DNA of 61,278 nt from an uncultured Oscillospiraceae bacterium (GTDB lineage: Bacteria; Bacillota; Clostridia; Oscillospirales; Oscillospiraceae): assembly GCA_947626315.1 (NCBI GenBank), contig CANQRQ010000014.1:1-61278 (forward strand), in the 5' to 3' direction. A program made the translations under genes and the position numbers. The stretch's first letter is position 1; each line of letters begins with the position of its first letter. The notes under the pieces are model-generated. The model worked only from the letters and a program-made list of their open reading frames with translations, did not search any database and was not told the origin of the DNA. Positions 52,564 to 59,600 of the stretch are shown here, one piece after another.

Positions 52564-53886
52564 ATGAAACGAAGCTTTGCACTGTGTTGGATCCTGGCCC
52601 TGGCGCTGCTGCTGGCCGCCTGCGGCGCGCCGGCGGGGGCGCCCGCCGGGGAGAGCGGCGTGCCGGACAGCGCCGGAGCACCGGAGCCGGAGGAGATCGA
52701 CCTGACTTTGTGGACCTACCCGGTGGGCGGCTGGGCCAGCGCCAGCACCATGTCCTCCCTGGTGTCCTCCTTCAACCAGGCCTATCCGAACATCCATGTC
52801 ACCGTCCAGATCCTCAGCTACGAGACCGGCGACAGCGAGATGGAGGAAGCCATCGCCAGGGGCGAAACGCCTGATCTGGTCTTTGAAGGGCCCGAACGCC
52901 TGACCGCCAACTGGGGCGCCCGGGGGCTGATGGTGGACCTGAGCGAGCTGTGGCAGAACGAGGCGGCCGGGCAGATCTACGATTCCGTGGCCGCGGCCTG
53001 CCGCAGCGCCGGCGGCGAGCGGTATATCTATCCGGTCTGCATGACCACCCACTGCATGGCGGTGAACCGGAACCTGATGGAGGCGGCGGACGCCTGGCAG
53101 TATGTGGACGAGGAGACCCACACCTGGACCACCGACGGCTTTGTTTCGGCGGTGCGGGCCCTGCGCGCCTACGGCGTGGAGACGGTGGGGGAGATCTACT
53201 GCGGCGGCCAGGGCGGTGACCAGGGCACCCGCGCCCTGGTGACGAATCTGTACAGCGGCTCCTTTACCGACCCGGACCACACCCGCTACACCTTCAACAG
53301 CCCGGAGAATGTCCGGGCCCTGGAGCTGCTGACGGGGCTGGACGGCATCCGCTTTGACAAGACCGCCGTGGGTACGGACACGATAGAACGTTTCAGCAGC
53401 GGAGAGACGGCCATGTGCTTCTGCTGGAATGTGGGCACCGAGGTGACCCAGACGATCAACAACCCGGACCGGGAGTTTGACATCTTCCCCCTGACCTTCC
53501 CCACCGACGACGGCCACTATGATCTTCAGGGCGGCATCTGGGGCTTTGGCATTTTCGATAACGGCGACGAGGCCCGGACCGAGGCCGCCAAGACCTTTGT
53601 CCGCTTCTTTACGGAGGACACGACCCGCTACACCCAGGCGGTGCTGGCCTCCACCTTCTGGCCGGTGCGGGACGTGCCGAACATCTATGAAAACGACGAG
53701 CTCATGAGCGAGTATTTCCGCCTGCGGGAGTTCCTGGGCGACTATTATCAGGTCACGCCGGGCTGGGCCGAGGCCCGCACCGCCTGGTGGACGATGCTCC
53801 AGCAGATCGGGGACGGCGCCGACGCCGCGACAGCCGCGGCGGCCTTTGAGGACGCCGCCAACGCTGCCGTCCCAAACGCCGGATAA
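52564..53886 (+). CDS. Solute-binding lipoprotein (family 1), kinase-linked
   Basis: 440 aa. Lipobox LLAAC with Cys20, then a short Ala/Gly/Pro linker. The body has LTLWTYPVGGW, GETPDLVFEGPERL and PVRDVPNIYENDE, typical of sugar-type extracellular binding proteins. No ABC permease is near; the only operon partner is the hybrid kinase upstream. A sensory role as ligand-presenting co-receptor is inferred. A hairpin at 53910-53942 follows. Confidence 0.88.
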   Translation: MKRSFALCWILALALLLAACGAPAGAPAGESGVPDSAGAPEPEEIDLTLWTYPVGGWASASTMSSLVSSFNQAYPNIHVTVQILSYETGDSEMEEAIARGETPDLVFEGPERLTANWGARGLMVDLSELWQNEAAGQIYDSVAAACRSAGGERYIYPVCMTTHCMAVNRNLMEAADAWQYVDEETHTWTTDGFVSAVRALRAYGVETVGEIYCGGQGGDQGTRALVTNLYSGSFTDPDHTRYTFNSPENVRALELLTGLDGIRFDKTAVGTDTIERFSSGETAMCFCWNVGTEVTQTINNPDREFDIFPLTFPTDDGHYDLQGGIWGFGIFDNGDEARTEAAKTFVRFFTEDTTRYTQAVLASTFWPVRDVPNIYENDELMSEYFRLREFLGDYYQVTPGWAEARTAWWTMLQQIGDGADAATAAAAFEDAANAAVPNAG

Positions 53887-53909
53887 AACAAGCTTATAAC
53901 AGAAATCTG

Positions 53910-53953
53910 ATTTAGCGTGCCGCTAACGGCGGCACGCTAAATGAATTTTATTT
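53910..53953 (+). terminator. Terminator-like hairpin after binding-protein gene
   Basis: Perfect 14-bp arms (53910-53923/53929-53942), loop TAACG, followed by GAATTTTATTT. Confidence 0.72.
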
Positions 53954-53971
53954 AAACTGTAGGAATATGTC

Positions 53972-54000
53972 TTGAAACCCGGCATGTTTTGCGTTATAAT
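53972..54000 (+). promoter_or_regulatory. Promoter of the PpiC-type gene
   Basis: TTGAAA (53972-53977), 17 bp, perfect TATAAT (53995-54000). The mRNA leader would be about 95 nt. Confidence 0.85.
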
Positions 54001-54102
54001 ATTTTGGCTTTTCAGCAGACCGCCGGACAGCGGGGGAGACGCGGACCGCGCGTTCCTCCGGCTCTCTGACGGCAACCAACGTGAGAAAAGGATGAAAGAA
54101 CC

Positions 54103-55674
54103 ATGAGCGCCTCTACCGAAAAGAAAAACCGCCGGGCCGCCCGTGAGGCCGGCACCGATAAAAAGACCGTGGCCGCTCAGGCCGAGGCCAAGAAGCAGGC
54201 CCAGAGCAAGCGCCGCTGGGCTGCGGGTACCGTCGCCGTCATCGTGCTGATCGCGGCGGTGCTGCTGCTCAACTCCAGCCTGTTGTATACGGTCCCCGCC
54301 GCCGTCACCATCGCCGGGGAGAACTACAGCCCCGCCCAGGTGAGCTATTATTACGGCAACGCCTATCTGTCCTGGATGAACCAGTACGGCAGCTATGCCT
54401 CCATCTTCGGGCTGGACACCAGCGGAGGGCTGTACGGGCTGGGCGCCCAGACCTGCCCCATGCTGGAGGACGGCACCTGGCGGGATTATTTCCTCCAGTC
54501 CGCCATGAACCAGATGACCCAGACCAAGGCCCTGCTGGACTATGCCGCTGAGAACGGCATCAGCCTCAGCGAGGAGGAGCTGGCGGAGACGGAGGAGGAT
54601 CTGGCCGAGACCGAGGACTACGCCAAGGAGCTGGGCTATGCCGGGGCGGACAGCTTCCTCGCCGCCAACTATGGCCGGGGCGTGAATCTCAAGCTGGCCA
54701 GAGCCAATGTGCTGGACTCTGCCCTGGCCAACAAGGTGCTGGACCAGGTGGAGGACAGCTACGTCTATACGGCTGACCAGCTGGAGGACTATTACCAGGG
54801 TCTGGACGGCGCCCAGGACGTCTTTGAGTACGCCTATTATTACGCCGCCGCCGAGACCGTGGAGACCGAGAACGAGGACGGGGAGACCGTCTCCGAAGCG
54901 ACCGACGAGACCCGCGCCGCGGCCAAGGCTCTGGCGGAGGCGATCCTGGCCGATTACCAGGCCGCCGTGGCGGCGGACGAGTCCGAGACGCCGGACTATA
55001 CCGCGTTCTTTAACGACGCGGTGGCCGCCAATGTGGAGGACGGCAGCGCCTATATCTCCAGCCCCACCGTGGGCTCCAGCCTTGGCGTGTACGGGGACTT
55101 CCTCAAGGGCAGCCGCAGCGCCGGTGACGCGGAAGTGGTGCCCGGAAGCGGCGAGGACAGCTATTACACTGTGCTTTTCCTGAGCCGGGATGACAACCAC
55201 TATCCCATGGCCCAGGTGCGGCACATCCTCATAAAGGCGGAGGCCTCCGAGGACGGGACCTACACCGACGAGGCCAAGGACGCCGCCAAGGCCCGGGCCC
55301 AGGAGCTTCTGGACCAGTGGAAGGCCGGAGAGGCCACGGAGGAGAGCTTCGCCGCCCTGGCCCAGGAGTATTCCGAGGACGAGGGCTCCAAGGAGAACGG
55401 CGGACTGTACGACCACGTATACAAGAACGAGATGGTGGACGAGTTTGACGCGTTCTGCTTTGCCGGCCACAAGAGCGGCGACACCGGCATCGTCTACGGG
55501 GAGAGCAGCAGCTATGCCGGTTACCATGTGATCTATTACGTGGGCGAAGGGGAGCAGTACAGCGATTACATCGCCCGCAGCGCCCTCACTGCCGAGGATC
55601 TGCAGGCCTGGCTGACGGAGCTCTGCGAGCCCTACCAGGCCACCGAGCGCTACGCCCTCCGCTTCGTGGGCTGA
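54103..55674 (+). CDS. Membrane-anchored parvulin foldase (PrsA/PpiC type)
   Basis: 523 aa. A Lys-rich cytosolic N-terminus (1-38), one membrane helix (~40-57), a SurA-N/chaperone-like helical region, an acidic stretch (~255-300) and a PpiC parvulin domain (~360-480: VRHILIKAEA, SEDEGSKENGGLYDHV). It should help fold exported proteins outside the membrane; the uncleaved anchor replaces the PrsA lipid. Own promoter and terminator, so a single-gene unit. Confidence 0.86.
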   Translation: MSASTEKKNRRAAREAGTDKKTVAAQAEAKKQAQSKRRWAAGTVAVIVLIAAVLLLNSSLLYTVPAAVTIAGENYSPAQVSYYYGNAYLSWMNQYGSYASIFGLDTSGGLYGLGAQTCPMLEDGTWRDYFLQSAMNQMTQTKALLDYAAENGISLSEEELAETEEDLAETEDYAKELGYAGADSFLAANYGRGVNLKLARANVLDSALANKVLDQVEDSYVYTADQLEDYYQGLDGAQDVFEYAYYYAAAETVETENEDGETVSEATDETRAAAKALAEAILADYQAAVAADESETPDYTAFFNDAVAANVEDGSAYISSPTVGSSLGVYGDFLKGSRSAGDAEVVPGSGEDSYYTVLFLSRDDNHYPMAQVRHILIKAEASEDGTYTDEAKDAAKARAQELLDQWKAGEATEESFAALAQEYSEDEGSKENGGLYDHVYKNEMVDEFDAFCFAGHKSGDTGIVYGESSSYAGYHVIYYVGEGEQYSDYIARSALTAEDLQAWLTELCEPYQATERYALRFVG

Positions 55675-55699
55675 GCGAGAACCAAAACGAACAGAAACT

Positions 55700-55735
55700 G
55701 CCGCAGCCGAATAAACCGGCTGCGGCAATTTTTTT
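55700..55735 (+). terminator. Terminator of the PpiC-type gene
   Basis: Perfect 10-bp arms (55700-55709/55717-55726) followed by AATTTTTTT. Confidence 0.92.
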
Positions 55736-56214
55736 AAAAATTTTTCCACTTTGCCAGTAACCTTTTGCCCCGGAACGCGGATTATATAGATAGAAGGACG
55801 ACACTTCGCGGAGGTGAAAAAATGGAGGACGCGCGCATCGTGGAGCTGTACTGGCAGCGGGATCAGCAGGCCATCCGGGGGACGGAGCGGAAATACGGCG
55901 CCTACTGCCTGACCACCGCCCGGAACATTCTGCAGGACGCCCGGGACGCGGAGGAATGTCTGAACGACAGCTATCTGGCCGCCCTGCTGCTGGCCGCCTC
56001 CGCCTTTGCCCGGCAGTACGCGGACTATCTGAGCGAGACCATGGGACAGGAGGAGCGCTGGAGGGGCGCCGGCTTCTGCGGCAGCGCCTATTACGGGGGC
56101 TGGCCCTCCGGAGACGGGGCCCTGGATGCCCTGACGGAGGAGCTCTGGCGGCAGTATGAGCTGCTCCCCGCCTCCGAGGGCCTTTACAAGGTCAAGCTGC
56201 AGCCCCTTTGTGTG

Positions 56215-56242
56215 TTGAAGAAAGGCAAAATCTTTTTTAATA
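56215..56242 (+). promoter_or_regulatory. Possible promoter of the ncRNA
   Basis: TTGAAG (56215-56220), 16 bp, TTAATA (56237-56242). It would start RNA near 56249, inside or just after the left inverted repeat. Confidence 0.5.
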
Positions 56243-56256
56243 AACGAAAGTTTATA
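56240..56256. repeat. Left 17-bp inverted repeat of the ncRNA segment
   Basis: ATAAACGAAAGTTTATA; its exact reverse complement is at 56565-56581. Each copy is itself a 6-bp hairpin with a 4-nt loop (GAAA here). Confidence 0.85.
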
Positions 56257-56452
56257 GGAGGAAGACAGTGCGCAGTAAAAACAAGTGCCCGGCGAGCCTT
56301 GTAGGTATGTGCGTGCAACCGCAGGAGCGATCCCCTCCAGTGTCTGCACCGGGGTAAACCTGCAAAAACGACTACGGGCGACCTGAGAACGGGTCTGCTG
56401 TACCCTGCTCCCAGAGAGGCCCCGGGGAAACATCCCCGGGTGCCTTTTCTTT
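56257..56452 (+). ncRNA. Structured non-coding RNA, candidate raiA motif
   Basis: About 195 nt without a gene but with many local stems: GCCCG (near 56291) with CGGGC (near 56376), CCCC/GGGG around 56335/56357, GACCTG-AGAA-CGGGTC near 56380-56396, and a final GC-rich stem (56418-56428/56433-56444) followed by TTTTCTTT, a proper intrinsic terminator. A promoter candidate lies upstream. Size, the GC-rich compact fold and clostridial host fit the raiA-motif RNA; I recall its sequence only partly, so this name is tentative while the ncRNA call itself is firmer. Confidence 0.62.
56418..56452 (+). terminator. Terminator of the ncRNA
   Basis: 11-bp stem capped by AACA with one internal T mismatch, followed by TTTTCTTT. 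Confidence 0.8.
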
Positions 56453-56454
56453 CG

Positions 56455-56490
56455 GTTCACTTTCTTTGCGGCAAGGCAAAGAAAGCGAAC
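56455..56490. repeat. REP-like hairpin after the ncRNA
   Basis: 15-nt arms (56455-56469/56476-56490) with one mismatch, CTTTCTTTGC/GCAAAGAAAG. It resembles small palindromic repeats dispersed in related genomes. Confidence 0.6.
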
Positions 56491-56564
56491 AAAGCCACCA
56501 AGAGACAAAACCCGGTTTCCTCTGGTGACCGAAGGAGACGAACTGAGAAAGGTAGCTTTCCTCA

Positions 56565-56581
56565 TATAAACTTTCGTTTAT
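56565..56581. repeat. Right 17-bp inverted repeat of the ncRNA segment
   Basis: TATAAACTTTCGTTTAT, the exact reverse complement of 56240-56256; it encloses a 342-bp segment. Confidence 0.85.
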
Positions 56582-56604
56582 CTGCGAGAAATAGTCGTCA
56601 TTTC

Positions 56605-56646
56605 ATGAAAAAACAGCCGTCCGGATATCCCGGGCGGCTGTTTTTG
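56605..56646. terminator. Bidirectional terminator, hsp20
   Basis: Arms 56614-56624/56630-56640 (one G-U) with A-run to the left and TTTTT to the right; it ends the leftward hsp20 transcript 18 nt past its stop. Confidence 0.85.
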
Positions 56647-56657
56647 TGACTGCTGTT

Positions 56658-57092
56658 TTACTGGATCTCCAGCTTGCGGCTGGCGGGCAGGGTCTCCTGC
56701 TTTTTGGGCATGACCAGGGTCAGGATGCCGTCCTTGTACGAGGCCTGGATCCCGTCCACCTGGATGCCGGAGACGTCGAAGCTGCGGCTGTAGGAGCCGT
56801 AGAAGCGCTCCCGCTTGATCACGTTGTGCTTCTTCTCCTCGCTGTTCTGCTTGCGCTCGGCGCTGATGGTCAGGCAGTCGTTCTCCACGTCCAGCTGGAT
56901 GTCCTCCTTGTTGAAGCCGGGCAGCTCCGCCTCCAGCTTGTAGGCGTCGCCGGTGTCGATCACGTCGGTGCGGAAGGCGGAGAGGGCAGAGCCATTGCCA
57001 AAGAAGCTGCGCTCCATCTCGTCGAAGGCCCGGAAGGGATCGTAGGCGGACACACTGCGCATATGACGGTCAAAAGGAATCAGTTCAAACAT
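56658..57092 (-). CDS. Small heat-shock protein Hsp20
   Basis: 144-aa ATP-independent chaperone. The alpha-crystallin domain (~38-130) has YKLEAELPGFNKEDIQLDVE and ends YKDGILTLVMPK (the G-x-L motif), with a short C-terminal extension LEIQ lacking a clear I-x-I. ATG 57092 follows [13 protein letters not shown] element upstream ties it to HrcA. Confidence 0.95.
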   Translation of the reverse strand: MFELIPFDRHMRSVSAYDPFRAFDEMERSFFGNGSALSAFRTDVIDTGDAYKLEAELPGFNKEDIQLDVENDCLTISAERKQNSEEKKHNVIKRERFYGSYSRSFDVSGIQVDGIQASYKDGILTLVMPKKQETLPASRKLEIQ

Positions 57093-57160
57093 GATGAAAA
57101 CCTCCTCATACATTTTTCTTTTAAACTTGATGGAACTTTCATTTCTTTCGTTTCATCTTG

Positions 57161-57248
57161 TATATAAAGTACCATACAAATTTGAACAAATATACAAGAT
57201 TTTATGAACAGAATATGAAAATTAGCACTCTTTTAATTTGAGTGCTAA
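57161..57248 (-). promoter_or_regulatory. hsp20 promoter region with CIRCE operator
   Basis: Perfect CIRCE: TTAGCACTC (57222-57230), 9 nt, GAGTGCTAA (57240-57248), with outward AAA/TTT symmetry. A minus-strand promoter TTGTTC (57184-57189), 17 bp, TATATA (57161-57166) lies downstream, putting CIRCE about 32 bp above the -35, unlike the groE arrangement. Another promoter above CIRCE cannot be excluded. Confidence 0.85.
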
Positions 57249-57310
57249 TTTATTTTGCCCGAACATCCGGGTTTTATGCATGCGGACGGGATTTTTGATT
57301 AAAAGCCGTC

Positions 57311-58174
57311 CTATTCCTCCCCATTGCCGGAGGCGGGCTGCATCGCCAGCCGCCCGGTGGGCGTCACGCCGAAGAGCTTCCCGTAGGCCCGGGAGAAGGC
57401 GGAATAGCTGCGAAAGCCGCAGAGGAAGCAGGCGTCCGTGACAGACTGGCCCTGCCGGATCAGCTCCCGGGCCAGCAGCAGCCGCTTATCCGAGAGATAG
57501 GTGTGGATAGAGGTGCCGGTCTCCTCCCGGAAACGGCGCATCATATGGTATTTGCTGATGAAAAAGAGCCGGGCCAGCTCGTCGATGGAGATCTCCTCCT
57601 CCAGGTGGCTGTCCAGATACCGAAGGATATCCAGAATTTTGCCGTCCTGGGGCACCGGGGGGCTGTGCAGCTGGGCGTCGTCCCGGGCCAGTTCGTCGCC
57701 GATCTCCACCAGCATCCGCAGCAGCGTGCAGCGGGAGAGAATGCCCCGGCCCGGCTCCTGGCTGGCCATCTCCGCCTCCAGCTGGGCGGTAAGGCCCAGC
57801 ATCCGCCGGCGGAAATCCTCCGTGGGCCGCAGGACGTGGCCGCGCCGGCCGGAAAAGATCTCCTCCAGGGAATAGTCCTGGGTGGAATTGCTCCGCAGCA
57901 GCTCCGGGGAGAGGTAGAGAATCACCCGCTCGTAGGAGATGCCGGGTTCAAACTGGGGCTTGTGGACGCAGCGGCTGCCCACCAGCACAAGATCTCCGGG
58001 TGTGAGCCGGTAGTGCCGCCCCTCCACCAGATAGCTGCCGCTGCCGTCGAGCAGGAACAGCAGCTTATAGAACTCGTGATAGTGGTGCCCCACGTTGGTG
58101 CCCCGGCTGTCCTTGAGGTGAAACAGGCGGAAATCCTCCAGCAGGTATCCCCGCTTTTCATAATTCTCTTCCAT
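57311..58174 (-). CDS. AraC-family transcriptional regulator
   Basis: 287 aa. The N-terminal cupin (~15-95: GHHYHEFYKLLFLLDGSGSY, TPGDLVLV) binds a ligand. The C-terminal two-helix-turn-helix domain (~180-278) has ISIDELARLFFISKYHMMRRF and VTDACFLCGFRSYSAFSRAYGKLFGVTP. SD AGGAGG. Divergent from the symporter gene with a shared -35 box, so it probably controls that gene and itself. Confidence 0.93.
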   Translation of the reverse strand: MEENYEKRGYLLEDFRLFHLKDSRGTNVGHHYHEFYKLLFLLDGSGSYLVEGRHYRLTPGDLVLVGSRCVHKPQFEPGISYERVILYLSPELLRSNSTQDYSLEEIFSGRRGHVLRPTEDFRRRMLGLTAQLEAEMASQEPGRGILSRCTLLRMLVEIGDELARDDAQLHSPPVPQDGKILDILRYLDSHLEEEISIDELARLFFISKYHMMRRFREETGTSIHTYLSDKRLLLARELIRQGQSVTDACFLCGFRSYSAFSRAYGKLFGVTPTGRLAMQPASGNGEE

Positions 58175-58208
58175 GGCGCCTCCTGATCAAACAGCACTTT
58201 TTGCAGAA

Positions 58209-58260
58209 ATTATAGCATAAAACCGGTTTACTTTGCAAGCCGTGCGCAATAAAATACGAT
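58209..58260. promoter_or_regulatory. Divergent promoters sharing one -35 hexamer
   Basis: The self-complementary TTGCAA (58233-58238) serves both directions: leftward (AraC) 18 bp to TATAAT (58209-58214), rightward (symporter) 16 bp to TACGAT (58255-58260). The palindrome AAACCGGTTT (58220-58229) in the leftward spacer is a candidate regulator site. Confidence 0.78.
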
Positions 58261-58293
58261 ACGAGCTTGAAAAACTTTTTAGGAGGGCTTGCT

Positions 58294-59529
58294 TTGAAAA
58301 CTTCATTCTGGAAAAATTACTGGTTCTTGTTTACCATGCTGATCGGCATCGTGGCCGGCTGCATAGTGGGCTTCCTGTGGCCGGGGGCCACGGCGCTGGA
58401 GCCGCTGGGCACGCTGTTTATCAACATGATGTTCTGCGTGGTGGTGCCGATGGTGTTCTGCTCCATCGCCTCCGCCATCGCCAATATGAAAAACGCCCGC
58501 CGGGCGGGGAAGCTCCTGGGCGTCACGGTGCTCAGCTTCCTGGTGACGGCCGCGGTGGCTGCGGTGATCATGTATGTGATCGTGCGCTTCCTGCCCATCT
58601 TCACCATGGAGCCGGAGTATGAGGCCAGCGAGGCCACGGTGCTGGGCATCCCGGATCTGGTGGTCAACTTCTTCACCAAGCCGGACTTCTGCGAGCTGCT
58701 CAGCCGCAAGGCCATCCTGCCCCTGATCATCGCGGCCATCCTCTTCGGCTTCGGTGTGCAGATGTCCGGCGGCCCCAAAACCAAAACCGCCCAGCTGCTG
58801 GAGGACATCACCGGCTGCCTGATGAAGACCGTGAAGCTGATCACCTACTATGCCCCCATCGGCTTCTTTGGCTTCTTCGCCAGCCTGGTCGCCGTCCACG
58901 GCAAGGACTTCGTCACCGACTACGCCAAGGCGATCATTACATATTACGCCGTCGCCTTTGCCTACATGTTCCTCTTCTTCCCTGTCTACGCCCGCTTCGG
59001 CGGCGGCAAGGGCGCGGTGAAGGTCATGTTCCAGCACCTGCTGAAGCCCGCGGCGGTGTCCTTCGGCACCTGCTCCTCCGTGGCCACCATCCCCACCAAC
59101 ATGGAAGTGGCGGAGGAGACCGGGATCTCCAAGGAGGTCAGCGACATTGTGCTCCCCATGGGCGCCACCATGCACATGGACGGCAGCGCCATGAGCGCCA
59201 TCATCAAGGTGGCCTTCCTCTTCGGCATGTTCGGGCAGGACTTCGGCACCGGCCGGGCCATCCTGGCCATTGTGGTGGCGGTCTTCTCCTCGGTGGCCAT
59301 GTCCGGCATCCCCGGCGGCGGCGGCACCGGCGAGCTGGTGCTCTGCACCCTGTTCTTCCCGGATCAGCTGGCGGTGGCCTTCCCCATCGCCCTGGCCATC
59401 GGGGACCTGGTAGATCCCCCGGCCACCATGGTCAACGCCGCCGGCGACTATGTGGTGAGCTATATCGTCTCCCGCTATGTGGACGGGAAGGATTGGCTCC
59501 AGAAAAAGCTCCGCGGGAAATCCACCTGA
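58294..59529 (+). CDS. Dicarboxylate/amino-acid:cation symporter (DAACS)
   Basis: 411-aa SDF-family transporter, about eight membrane helices plus hairpin loops. The first hairpin has a Ser-rich SFGTCSSVATIPTNM, followed by the NMDGT-equivalent HMDGSAMSA and the second hairpin SGIPGGGGTGE. It imports a dicarboxylate, Glu/Asp or Ser/Thr with Na+ or H+. I chose TTG 58294: AGGAGG is 7 nt upstream. Regulated with the AraC gene. Confidence 0.92.
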   Translation: MKTSFWKNYWFLFTMLIGIVAGCIVGFLWPGATALEPLGTLFINMMFCVVVPMVFCSIASAIANMKNARRAGKLLGVTVLSFLVTAAVAAVIMYVIVRFLPIFTMEPEYEASEATVLGIPDLVVNFFTKPDFCELLSRKAILPLIIAAILFGFGVQMSGGPKTKTAQLLEDITGCLMKTVKLITYYAPIGFFGFFASLVAVHGKDFVTDYAKAIITYYAVAFAYMFLFFPVYARFGGGKGAVKVMFQHLLKPAAVSFGTCSSVATIPTNMEVAEETGISKEVSDIVLPMGATMHMDGSAMSAIIKVAFLFGMFGQDFGTGRAILAIVVAVFSSVAMSGIPGGGGTGELVLCTLFFPDQLAVAFPIALAIGDLVDPPATMVNAAGDYVVSYIVSRYVDGKDWLQKKLRGKST

Positions 59530-59550
59530 AAAAACTGTAGGATTGCGATA

Positions 59551-59595
59551 AAAAAGAGAAGCTTCGGCAGTTTTCTGCCGAAGCTTCTCTTTTTA
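59551..59595. terminator. Bidirectional terminator, symporter and alpha-galactosidase
   Basis: Perfect 16-bp arms (59555-59570/59575-59590), loop TTTT, A-run left and T-run right; converging genes. Confidence 0.93.
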
Positions 59596-59600
59596 TCTAA

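Larger units (their letters stand above)
55822..56304 (+). pseudogene. Broken ECF sigma-factor gene
   Basis: Residues 1-53 of the 160-aa frame (IVELYWQRDQQAI, YGAYCLTTARNIL, DAEECLNDSYLAA) match the sigma-70 region 2 start of clostridial ECF factors. The similarity stops abruptly after YLAA: the rest of region 2 and all of region 4 are missing. The following ~60 residues are of unknown origin, and the last 25 codons run into the inverted repeat at 56240 and the ncRNA. ATG 55822 has GGAGG upstream. It is likely a remnant after deletion or insertion. Confidence 0.65.

Noticed and set aside
53923-56565. 880-aa open frame opposite the PpiC gene and ncRNA
   Set aside because: Runs through terminators and the ncRNA; composition is that of an antisense frame.
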